64,000 nt of DNA from Fuerstiella sp. (GTDB lineage Bacteria; Planctomycetota; Planctomycetia; Planctomycetales; Planctomycetaceae). The notes beneath the pieces are model-generated. The model was not told where the DNA came from, searched no databases, and saw only the letters and a program-made list of their open reading frames with translations. The position numbers and the translations under genes were made by a program. This document shows positions 26,952-34,722 of this stretch, piece after piece (positions within the stretch are counted from its first letter, which is position 1; every line of letters begins with the position of its first letter). Where the stretch lies: positions 186,001 to 250,000 of the forward strand of contig JAQWOH010000048.1 of assembly GCA_029245955.1 (NCBI GenBank). Direction: 5' to 3'.

Positions 26952-28196
26952 ATGCGTTTGCGAACACTTTATCTCTTAGTCCTGCCTGTCCTGGCGTATT
27001 CGAATTCCTCACGGGCGGTGGACTTTGAGAAGATCGTACTGACGGACAAGTACTACTGCGACGGAATTACGGCGGCAGACATCAATTCTGATGGTCGCCC
27101 GGACATTGTCGCCGGACCGTTCTGGTACGAAGGGCCGGACTTCAAATTAGCTCACGCATTTTACGAACCTGTGCTGCAGCCGCTGGAAGAAAGTCCCAGC
27201 AACAGCATGTTCAGTTTTGTTCATGACTTCAGCGGAGACGGCCGACCGGACATTCTGGTGCTCGGTCGAGTGCACAAACACGCCGCCATGTGGTACGAAA
27301 ATCCCGGCGAATCCGCTGCTCTGTGGAAAAGCCATTTTGCCTTCGAACGCGTGCGTGGTGAGTCGCCGACTCTGGCCGATCTGAATGGCGACGGCGTTCC
27401 CCAGCTGATCTGTCACTGGGACGGACGGTGGGGTTACATCCAGCCGGATCCGGAAACACCCGCCGAGCCGTGGGCGTTTACGCCGATTGGTGAGGATGAA
27501 GACTGGCCACAGTTTTATCATGGTGAAGGCGTCGGTGATGTGAACAGTGATGGTAGACTCGACGTGATCATCAACGACGGCTGGTATGAGCATCCGCCCG
27601 CATCGATCACCGTGAACGACGGCGCGTCCTCTGAATCCTCGTCTGTGAATTCACTCTGGAAGTTTCATCGACTGAGATTCAGTCAGGAACGAGGCGGCGC
27701 ACAGATGTTTGCGTATGACGTGGATGCGGACGGCGATCAGGACGTGATTTCTGCGGTTCACGCCCACGAATGGGGGCTGGCGTGGTACGAAAATGAAACG
27801 GGGGATGCCACCGGTCCGTTTCGTGAACGACTGATCATGGGGAACCGTGAGCAGCTGGCCACGTACAAAGTTGCGTTTACTCAGCCGCATGCACTGGCGC
27901 TGGCAGATATCAACGGCGATGGTCTGCAGGACATCATCACCGGCAAACGCCGCTGGGCGCACGGTCCGACAGGCGACATCGAACCGAATGCAGATCCCGT
28001 TGTGTATTGGTTCCAGTTGAAACGGAATGCTGACGGTTCAGTTCAATACGTCCCGCACCTGATCGACCACAATTCCGGTGTTGGCGTGCAGATTGCGGTT
28101 CAGGACGTCAATAGCGATAGTCGTATTGACGTCCTGACAAGTTCCAAGCTGGGTTCGTTTCTGTTCCTGAACACAGACGAATCGCAGATTGACTGA
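26952..28196 (+). CDS. Secreted FG-GAP/VCBS-repeat protein
   Basis: ATG at 26952 is chosen over the longer frame because it gives a signal peptide (LYLLVLPVLAYSNSSRA). The 414-residue protein holds several FG-GAP-type blades with calcium-loop motifs DINSDGRPD, FSGDGRPD, DLNGDGVPQ, DVNSDGRLD, DVDADGDQD, DINGDGLQD and DVNSDSRID. They make a beta propeller that binds calcium and probably mediates surface contacts. Such proteins are abundant in planctomycetes. The specific partner is unknown. Confidence 0.9.
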   Translation: MRLRTLYLLVLPVLAYSNSSRAVDFEKIVLTDKYYCDGITAADINSDGRPDIVAGPFWYEGPDFKLAHAFYEPVLQPLEESPSNSMFSFVHDFSGDGRPDILVLGRVHKHAAMWYENPGESAALWKSHFAFERVRGESPTLADLNGDGVPQLICHWDGRWGYIQPDPETPAEPWAFTPIGEDEDWPQFYHGEGVGDVNSDGRLDVIINDGWYEHPPASITVNDGASSESSSVNSLWKFHRLRFSQERGGAQMFAYDVDADGDQDVISAVHAHEWGLAWYENETGDATGPFRERLIMGNREQLATYKVAFTQPHALALADINGDGLQDIITGKRRWAHGPTGDIEPNADPVVYWFQLKRNADGSVQYVPHLIDHNSGVGVQIAVQDVNSDSRIDVLTSSKLGSFLFLNTDESQID

Positions 28197-28240
28197 ATCA
28201 TTTACACCACCGGGCGTGGAACGGAAGTGCGTTACGTCAG

Positions 28241-29998
28241 TCAGCCTGCGGACACAATCCTTCGGACGTAGTCACAGGCTTCACCAATCGGTACTTTGGT
28301 TGCCTGAGAATCTGTTCGCAGCTTGATTTCGGCGTTACCTTCTTTAAGTCCCTTGCCGCCGATGATGACTCGCACGGGCAGGCCGATCAGGTCCGCGTCC
28401 TTGAATTTGAACCCCGGCCGCTGATCTCGGTCGTCCATCAGCACGTCGATTCCTCCTGCCGACAGTTCGTCGTAGATTCTGTTGGCCGTCGTCATCGTCT
28501 CTTCATCCTTGATGTTCAGCGGAATTAACTCCACGGTATACGGTGCGACGGATTCGGGCCAGATGATTCCGCCATCGTCATGGCAGGTTTCCACGATCGC
28601 GGCCACGACTCGGCTGACCCCAATGCCGTAGCAACCCATGATGATCGGGTGTTTCTGTTCCTCCCGATCCAGAAAGACCGCGTTCAGCGATTCGCTGTAC
28701 TTTGTGCCAAGTTTGAATACGTGGCCGACTTCAATGCCATGCACTGTTTCGAGCGTGCCGTCGCACCGCGGACAGGGATCATCGGCGATTGCGTTTCGCA
28801 GGTCGTGAGTTTCTGTCAGCTCGAAGTGTGTGCCAGGAATGACTCCAGTCAGGTGTGCATCCTTTTCGTTCGCTCCGGTAATGGCGGACTTAATTAATGC
28901 GACGTCGTGATCGGCCACGTAATCACATTGAATGCCGACGGGTCCGGCAAACCCGACGGGGGCTCCGGTAAGTTCTTCGATCGTTGCCTCGTTGGCCAGC
29001 TCCAGTCTCGATGCGCCCAACGCTCGACGGACCTTGCCTTCGTTCACTTCGTGATCACCTCGAACCAGCACCGCAACCGTCTTCGGCGGAATATTTTCGT
29101 CGCTGCTTTCATCCGGGTCACCATTGGAAACCGAGTAGATCAACGTCTTGATGAATGTAGCTGGATCGGCGCTCAACATTTTGCTGACGTCTTCGATCGT
29201 GCCGGCACGCGGTGTGTCAACTTTCCGTGGATCGGCTGCGTCGTTAACCGCTGGTGGAATGCTGGAGGAACGTCCCGTGTCGGCTCGTTCCTGGTTGGCG
29301 GCGTATTCGCACCCGGAACATCTGACGACAAAGTCTTCACCATTGTCGGCGGGCGCCATGAATTCGTGAGACGCATCGCCTCCGATCGGCCCGCTTTCTG
29401 CCTCGACAGGAATGTACTCCAGACCACAGCGTTCAAAGATGCGGCAGTACGCGTTGTACATTGCATCATATGCTTCGTTCAGTTGTTGTATGGACGCGCC
29501 AAAACTGTAGGCGTCTTTCATCAGGAACTCACTGGTCCGCAGGACACCGAAACGAGGACGTTCTTCGTTACGGAACTTTGTCTGAATCTGATACATCGTG
29601 ATCGGCAGTTGCTTGTAAGACTTGATTTCGCGCGAAACCAGGTCCGTGATGACTTCTTCATGAGTCGGCCCCAAAGCAAACTGCAGATTTCGATCACCAC
29701 GTTTGGCTTCCAAATTGAACAGCACGTTGCCGAAGGCTTCTTTGCGTCCCGTGCGCTCAAACAGCTCGATCGGCTGAATGGCCGGCATGAACAGCTCGAC
29801 ACCGCCGGCCCGGTCCATTTCTTCGCGGACGATCTGTGAAACCTTGCGGACAACTCGGTAGCCCAGCGGCATGAAGGTATAGGCTCCGGCCATTAACTGA
29901 CGGATCAACCCGGCTCGAAGCATCAGCTGGTGGCTGGGAACTTCGGCATCGGAAGGAACTTCCTTCATCGTAGGGATAAATGTCTGAGACCAGCGCAT
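28241..29998 (-). CDS. proS: Prolyl-tRNA synthetase, bacterial type with editing insert
   Basis: The enzyme charges tRNA-Pro. The 585-residue protein has class II motifs: motif 1 region YTFMPLGYRVVRKVSQIVREEMDRAG, motif 2 KFRNEERPRFGVLRTSEFLMKDAYSF, and motif 3 ending GCYGIGVSRVVAAIVE. Between motifs 2 and 3 sits the YbaK-like editing insert (about 230-395, with VLVRGDHEVNEGKVRRALG), which removes mischarged alanine. The C-terminal anticodon-binding domain begins near IWPESVAPYTVELIP. Length is normal. Confidence 0.97.
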   Translation of the reverse strand: MRWSQTFIPTMKEVPSDAEVPSHQLMLRAGLIRQLMAGAYTFMPLGYRVVRKVSQIVREEMDRAGGVELFMPAIQPIELFERTGRKEAFGNVLFNLEAKRGDRNLQFALGPTHEEVITDLVSREIKSYKQLPITMYQIQTKFRNEERPRFGVLRTSEFLMKDAYSFGASIQQLNEAYDAMYNAYCRIFERCGLEYIPVEAESGPIGGDASHEFMAPADNGEDFVVRCSGCEYAANQERADTGRSSSIPPAVNDAADPRKVDTPRAGTIEDVSKMLSADPATFIKTLIYSVSNGDPDESSDENIPPKTVAVLVRGDHEVNEGKVRRALGASRLELANEATIEELTGAPVGFAGPVGIQCDYVADHDVALIKSAITGANEKDAHLTGVIPGTHFELTETHDLRNAIADDPCPRCDGTLETVHGIEVGHVFKLGTKYSESLNAVFLDREEQKHPIIMGCYGIGVSRVVAAIVETCHDDGGIIWPESVAPYTVELIPLNIKDEETMTTANRIYDELSAGGIDVLMDDRDQRPGFKFKDADLIGLPVRVIIGGKGLKEGNAEIKLRTDSQATKVPIGEACDYVRRIVSAG

Positions 29999-30210
29999 GT
30001 CGGAGTGATTCTATGGGGTTAGGACGGGTGTGTGTCTGGTGTTGTCAGCCTTTGATCTGCCGCTCCGGGCAATCGAGGCGGGAATTCTAGCAGAGCTTCG
30101 GTTGCCGCAAACATGAGAAAGCCTGAGGGATTCCGAAAGACTGTCAGATGCAGCGGCAAAGTGGTTGTTGGAAGCCATCGGCACTTCTAAGATCGCCCGT
30201 TCGGCAACCT

Positions 30211-30258
30211 GTTGTCGTGAATATTTTCTTAGCAACGACAACCCAGGGTCGGACCTGG
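30211..30258 (+). other. Two consecutive hairpins in the leader of the YhaM-like gene
   Basis: GTTGTCGT (30211-30218) pairs perfectly with ACGACAAC (30235-30242). CCAGG (30243-30247) pairs with CCTGG (30254-30258). They sit 20-70 bases before the start codon at 30279, so they are probably in its mRNA leader. They may also mark an operator. There is no T-run, so this is not a simple terminator. Confidence 0.45.
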
Positions 30259-30278
30259 CTCTGAGTGAAAGTCCTTAA

Positions 30279-31259
30279 ATGCCACGTACGTTCGTGAAAG
30301 ATCTGGCCGACGGAGATGCCGTCGACGACGTCTACCTTCTGGCGGACAAGCAATTGCGGGCCAATCGCAACGCAGATATGTACCTGCTGGCCACGCTGCG
30401 GGACAAGACAGGTGTTGTCAGCGGACTGATGTGGAACGTTTCGGAGGAACGCCTGCAGCACATCAGCGCCGGTGACCTGGTCCACGTCCGGGGCAAGGTG
30501 CAGTTGTATCAGGGTGGCCTGCAGATGATCGTCACGCGTATCGACACCGCACCCGATGCGAATTACGACATGGACGACTATCATGCGCAACCCCAGGCAA
30601 ATGTGGGACCACTGCTGGATCGCCTGAAAGAACTGCTTGCGTCGCTGAAGTGTCCCAAGCTGCGGGCACTGGCGGAATGTTTCATGACGGACGAAAAGCT
30701 GGTCAACGATCTGTGTGCTGCTCCGGCCGGAGTCAAGGCGCACCACGCGTATCAGGGCGGGCTTATCGAGCACGTGGTCAGCATGTCAGAAGTCGCCGAC
30801 CGCATCTGCGGCCATTACCCTCATCTTAATCGCGACCTGCTGCTGCTGGGCGTCCTGATGCATGATCTGGGCAAGGTTCGTGAACTGTCGTGGGATCCAA
30901 CACTGGCTTATACGGACGAGGGACAGTTGCTCGGTCATATGAACATCGCGATCGAAATCCTGAACGAGAAGCTGCAGCTGGTTCGAGCAGAACTGGGCGG
31001 GGACGAAGTTGATGGTGAAGACGTACTACGGATGAAGCATATGATTCTAAGTCATCATGGCACGCTGGAATTCGGCAGTCCGCGACTGCCAATGACTCCG
31101 GAAGCCGTCGTCCTGCACCACATCGATAACCTCGATGCCAAACTGCACGAATTCACTCGCAGCATCGAAGACGATATGAACAAGGATTCGGCGTGGACGC
31201 CCTACAGTCCCCGAATCGAACGCAAGCTGTTCAAGGGACACGACCGCAAGAAGTCCTGA
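30279..31259 (+). CDS. OB-fold/HD-domain 3'-5' exoribonuclease, YhaM-like
   Basis: The 326-residue protein begins with an OB-fold nucleic-acid-binding domain (about 15-90, including DMYLLATLRDKTGVVSGLMW and LVHVRGKVQLYQGGLQMIV). An HD hydrolase domain follows (about 150-320) with AHHAYQGGLIEHVVSM, GVLMHDLGKVRELS and ILSHHGTLEFGSPRLPMTPEAV. That combination is the signature of YhaM/CBF1 exonucleases, which trim RNA and DNA ends using a metal. Length fits. Cytoplasmic. Confidence 0.92.
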   Translation: MPRTFVKDLADGDAVDDVYLLADKQLRANRNADMYLLATLRDKTGVVSGLMWNVSEERLQHISAGDLVHVRGKVQLYQGGLQMIVTRIDTAPDANYDMDDYHAQPQANVGPLLDRLKELLASLKCPKLRALAECFMTDEKLVNDLCAAPAGVKAHHAYQGGLIEHVVSMSEVADRICGHYPHLNRDLLLLGVLMHDLGKVRELSWDPTLAYTDEGQLLGHMNIAIEILNEKLQLVRAELGGDEVDGEDVLRMKHMILSHHGTLEFGSPRLPMTPEAVVLHHIDNLDAKLHEFTRSIEDDMNKDSAWTPYSPRIERKLFKGHDRKKS

Positions 31260-31284
31260 TCCGGACAGTGCCGCCGCAGTTCTG

Positions 31285-32094
31285 TCAAATCCGTGTGCGG
31301 TCGATCTTTTCGGCAAGTCGCCGGATAACGCTCACCAGGAATCGATTCATATTGACGGCTGCTTCAGTTGCGCGATTTTCCCAGGACAGGACCTCAGGAT
31401 CTCGCTTAAACCGTTTTCTGAGCTTTTCGACGACCGTTGGCTTCTGCCGGTCTGAGGGTTCAAACAGAGCCTGAACAGCATTGCTCGGCATGGTTTCATC
31501 AACCGTGTTGACGATCGCGCGCATGGAAAGGAAGCCCGTGTGCGGGGCATCATCAGGAACGTCTGTACACACCTGAGCAACCGCCAGGCTGGTCGTGTCG
31601 ACAACCGCCGCATCCGTCGATTCGGCCAGCGCCAGCTTGTCGGTGGCTGACTGCGGATGGGCGTCCGCGACGACATGTTTTCTGACGAAGACTCGTCTGG
31701 TTTCCGGAATCGGGCATTTCACGGTCAGACTGTTGCCGTGCGTATCGCAGATTTCGCTGGCCAGACAGACGTCCCCGGCATTGAGTTCATCGATTAATGC
31801 TGTCCCGAACCCGACGGAAAGTATCCATGAGGGGTGGTGCTCTTCGACCAGCGTTTGGGCCACCGTGCGGTGTTGGGCAAATCCAGTCCCCGCCTCGGCC
31901 ACAGCAACCCGAATTGTTTCATCCAGAAAGCCTCCGCGAAATGTTGCGCCCTGATCAGCGTATTTGCGCTGACGGTCCAGCAGTTTCAGCAGTGGCCCGA
32001 TCTCGTCACTGTGAGTACATATGATGCCGATGTCCGCCGAACGACGGTCGATCGAGGATTCGTCGTCGTTACCCTGCGGGGATCGGTCGGTCAT
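31285..32094 (-). CDS. Nucleoside phosphorylase-like protein (PNP/MTAN fold)
   Basis: ATG at 32094 is chosen; the frame opens 75 bases earlier with a His-rich, unlikely N terminus. The 269-residue protein carries a PNP_UDP_1-like core: ADIGIICTHSDEIGPLLKLL, GVxVVAEAGTG in the form IRVAVAEAGTGFAQ, WILSVGFGTALIDELNAGDVCLASEI, and VDTTSLAVAQVC with FLSMRAIVNTVDE. The last corresponds to the ME/D catalytic region of MTA/SAH nucleosidases, here less conserved. It may cleave a nucleoside or hopanoid precursor. The C-terminal 60 residues are helical and extra. Confidence 0.8.
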   Translation of the reverse strand: MTDRSPQGNDDESSIDRRSADIGIICTHSDEIGPLLKLLDRQRKYADQGATFRGGFLDETIRVAVAEAGTGFAQHRTVAQTLVEEHHPSWILSVGFGTALIDELNAGDVCLASEICDTHGNSLTVKCPIPETRRVFVRKHVVADAHPQSATDKLALAESTDAAVVDTTSLAVAQVCTDVPDDAPHTGFLSMRAIVNTVDETMPSNAVQALFEPSDRQKPTVVEKLRKRFKRDPEVLSWENRATEAAVNMNRFLVSVIRRLAEKIDRTRI

Positions 32095-32219
32095 TGTTGT
32101 ATGGACGCTCGTATAGTAGTGGTCTGGGCTGTGGCGAAGGGCGTGTCGGTGATCCTTGTGCTGCCTCACGCAGACTCCGGCCGGAAATCGACGAGTCAGG
32201 GGACAGTTCCAGTCACGAA

Positions 32220-33302
32220 CTACGCAGAGGCCTCAAATTCTTTCATGAACTCAATCAGTGCGTCAACGCCTTCAGCCGGAAACGCATTATAAATGCTGGC
32301 CCGCATTCCGCCAACACTACGGTGGCCCTTAAGGGCACTGAAGCCTTTGGCTTCTGCCTGACTGATGAAGGCCGCGTCTCTGTCCGCATCGCCCGTGACA
32401 AACGTGACATTCATCAGCGAACGACTGTCCTGTTCTGCCGTGGCCTGAAACAGACTGCTGTTATCCAGGTACTCATAAAGTCGACCGGCTTTATCTTCGT
32501 TGCGCGTCTGCATTCCTGTCAGTCCGCCATGTTCTTTGATCCAGCGGAAGACCAGCATCATCAGATAGATTCCGGATGTTGGTGGTGTATTGAACATCGA
32601 ATTGGCGCCGGCATGAGTCCGATACTGCAGCATGGATGTGAGTTCATGGCTGCCGGCTTCCACCAGATCATCACGAATGATCACCAGCGTGACGCCGCTG
32701 GGGCCCAGATTCTTCTGAGCCCCGGCATAGATGATGCCGTGTTTTGCTATATCTATGGGGCGGCTGAAGATTTCGCTGCTGGCGTCGCGGACTAAGAAAG
32801 CGTCACTGCTGAAGCCCGTGGGCTCGGTCCTGAACTGAGTCCCGTAAATCGTGTTGTTGGACGCATAATGAACGTAGCGCGGGGCATCGCTGTAGTTCAT
32901 CTCCGATGGAATGTAGTTGAAGTTGGCATTCTCACTGTTGCAGGCGACGTGTGCATTCCCGAATCGTTTCGCTTCCTTGAGTGCCTTCCTGGCCCATGCT
33001 CCGGTGACCAGATAGTCGGCCGTTTGATCCTTTGCCAGGAAGTTCATCGGCACCATGCCGAACTGCAGCGATGCTCCGCCCTGCAGAAACAGCACTCGAT
33101 AATTGTCCGGGATGTCAGCGATTTCACGGCACAGCGATTCCGCCTCGTCAGCGACCGCTACGAATGGCTTGCCGCGATGCGAATGCTCGCAGATTCCAAC
33201 GCCCGTATCACCCAGCGACAGCAGGTTTTGCGCAGCCTCTTCAAGGACGCTTTCCGGCAGCACAGCCGGTCCGGCCGAAAAATTCCAAATGCGATTGCTC
33301 AT
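32220..33302 (-). CDS. serC: Phosphoserine aminotransferase
   Basis: It converts 3-phosphohydroxypyruvate to phosphoserine with glutamate, in serine synthesis, and also acts in pyridoxine synthesis. The 360-residue protein starts NFSAGPAVLPESVLEEA and contains the family motifs ICEHSHRGKPF, LFLQGGASLQF, ANFNYIP and the PLP-binding lysine in YAGAQKNLGPSG (K197). TPPTSGIYLM and FVTGDADRDAAF follow. The C terminus contains GFSALKGHRSVGGMRASIYNA. Length matches SerC exactly. Confidence 0.97.
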   Translation of the reverse strand: MSNRIWNFSAGPAVLPESVLEEAAQNLLSLGDTGVGICEHSHRGKPFVAVADEAESLCREIADIPDNYRVLFLQGGASLQFGMVPMNFLAKDQTADYLVTGAWARKALKEAKRFGNAHVACNSENANFNYIPSEMNYSDAPRYVHYASNNTIYGTQFRTEPTGFSSDAFLVRDASSEIFSRPIDIAKHGIIYAGAQKNLGPSGVTLVIIRDDLVEAGSHELTSMLQYRTHAGANSMFNTPPTSGIYLMMLVFRWIKEHGGLTGMQTRNEDKAGRLYEYLDNSSLFQATAEQDSRSLMNVTFVTGDADRDAAFISQAEAKGFSALKGHRSVGGMRASIYNAFPAEGVDALIEFMKEFEASA

Positions 33303-33702
33303 CGCGATACTTCCATATCTATGTGGTGAAAAAGCAGGAGCCGAGCATTGTGTTCTACTGCCAAAGCCAGTGGCACCGCCGATTGAGATTTCTCCGCGGT
33401 CGCGATTCTAAGCCCCAGCGCCCGGATTCCAAACTTCTGTCTGTCGTCAATCGCAATTCTCAGAGACACGAACGGCTGCCTTGAGTTCATTCCTGCCAGC
33501 GATAAGATGCCGGACATCGATTTTGGCGCCATGTATCGCTTTCACCCGGGTTTTGAGGGTCTGTCCGTATCACAAATCTCGATTTCGCGCACTTTGCAGC
33601 GACCAGCGAGAGCAGATCCGCCGTTTCCGGCAGCAGTTCTCAGAGACCGTCGAAGGCGGCTACGAAGGTCGATTGCATCGACCTTTCTTCAGCAGGTCAT
33701 TT
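33303..33702. promoter_or_regulatory. Divergent intergenic region between serC and prs
   Basis: About 400 bases with no family-like gene. A 77-codon minus-strand frame (33299-33532) ends in an ATGA overlap with the serC start, but its sequence resembles nothing I know. The prs start is preceded by AGCAGG at 33691-33696, a fair ribosome-binding site. Confidence 0.4.
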
Positions 33703-34722
33703 ATGAACCAGGATTCAGGATCAGCGGACAGTCGTCAGGGTCCGCGGCTTCAGCATTTTCAGGCTCCGCAGGGCGACCTCGCGATATTGGCCGGATCGGG
33801 CAACCCCGTCTTTGCGCAGAAAATCGCCAATGGCCTGGGCGTCCGCCTGACTCCATGCCAGGCACAGGTTTTCAGTGAAGGGAACGTTTTCGTCCGCATC
33901 CTGGAAAATGTTCGCGGGCGGGACACGTTTATCATTCAGGGCGTTCATCATCCGGTCAACGACAATTTTGTCGAATTGCTGTTTTGGATTGACGCACTGA
34001 AACGAGCCAGTGCTCAGCACATCACGGCCGTGATTCCGTACTTCAGCTATGCCAAGGGAGACAAAAAGGATGAGCCACGAGTGTCCATTCGTGCTCGAGT
34101 CTGCGCCGACGCCATTGAAGCTGCGGGTGCCGATCGAGTGTTGACCATGGATCTGCACAGCCCGCAGATTCAGGGTTTCTTTAGCGTACCCGTAGATCAC
34201 CTGTATGCCCGCACGGTCATCTGCGAACACATCAAGTCCATGGATATCGATGATCTGGTAGTTTGCAGTCCCGATGCCGGCTTCGCAAAGTCCGCAGCCG
34301 CTTATGCCAATCTGCTGGGTGTGCCGGTTGTCATCGGCAACAAGACTCGTCCCGACCACAGCGAGCAGGCCGAGATTCTGGAAGTGATTGGGCAGGTTAA
34401 CGGCCGCAACGTCCTGATGGTGGACGATTTTACCACCACCGGCGGATCGCTGTGCAGCATGGCGGAAGTGCTCAGAGAACGCGGGGCGAAGGACATCTAC
34501 GCAGCTGTATCTCACGGTGTACTTGCGAAAGGGGCCTCGGAGCGAATTCAGGGCAGTTTGATCAAGAAGTTGTTCATGACAGACACTATCGAGTCGCCCG
34601 TCGAGCCGTTGTGTGACCGAATTGAAGTCATTTCCGTCGCGCCGCTGTTTGCTCAGGCCATTCGCAGCATTCACGATCGTACCAGCGTCAGTATGCTGTT
34701 CCCGGACGAAAAGCAGGTGTGA
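33703..34722 (+). CDS. prs: Ribose-phosphate pyrophosphokinase
   Basis: It makes PRPP from ribose 5-phosphate and ATP for nucleotide, His and Trp synthesis. The frame opens at 33481 but ATG at 33703, with AGCAGG seven bases ahead, gives the normal length of 339 residues. Family motifs: LAILAGSGNPVFAQKIA, SEGNVFVRILENVRG, AVIPYFSYAKGDKKDEPR, DLHSPQIQGFF and the PRPP loop VLMVDDFTTTGGSL. The loop differs from the usual VDDIIDTGGT but keeps both aspartates. Stop and the mutS start share one base (TGATG), so translation is coupled. Confidence 0.95.
   Translation: MNQDSGSADSRQGPRLQHFQAPQGDLAILAGSGNPVFAQKIANGLGVRLTPCQAQVFSEGNVFVRILENVRGRDTFIIQGVHHPVNDNFVELLFWIDALKRASAQHITAVIPYFSYAKGDKKDEPRVSIRARVCADAIEAAGADRVLTMDLHSPQIQGFFSVPVDHLYARTVICEHIKSMDIDDLVVCSPDAGFAKSAAAYANLLGVPVVIGNKTRPDHSEQAEILEVIGQVNGRNVLMVDDFTTTGGSLCSMAEVLRERGAKDIYAAVSHGVLAKGASERIQGSLIKKLFMTDTIESPVEPLCDRIEVISVAPLFAQAIRSIHDRTSVSMLFPDEKQV

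Noticed and set aside
33299..33532. 77-codon minus-strand frame ending in an ATGA overlap with serC
   Set aside because: The overlap is suggestive, but the sequence matches no family, has no signal or helix pattern and lacks a clear ribosome-binding site.
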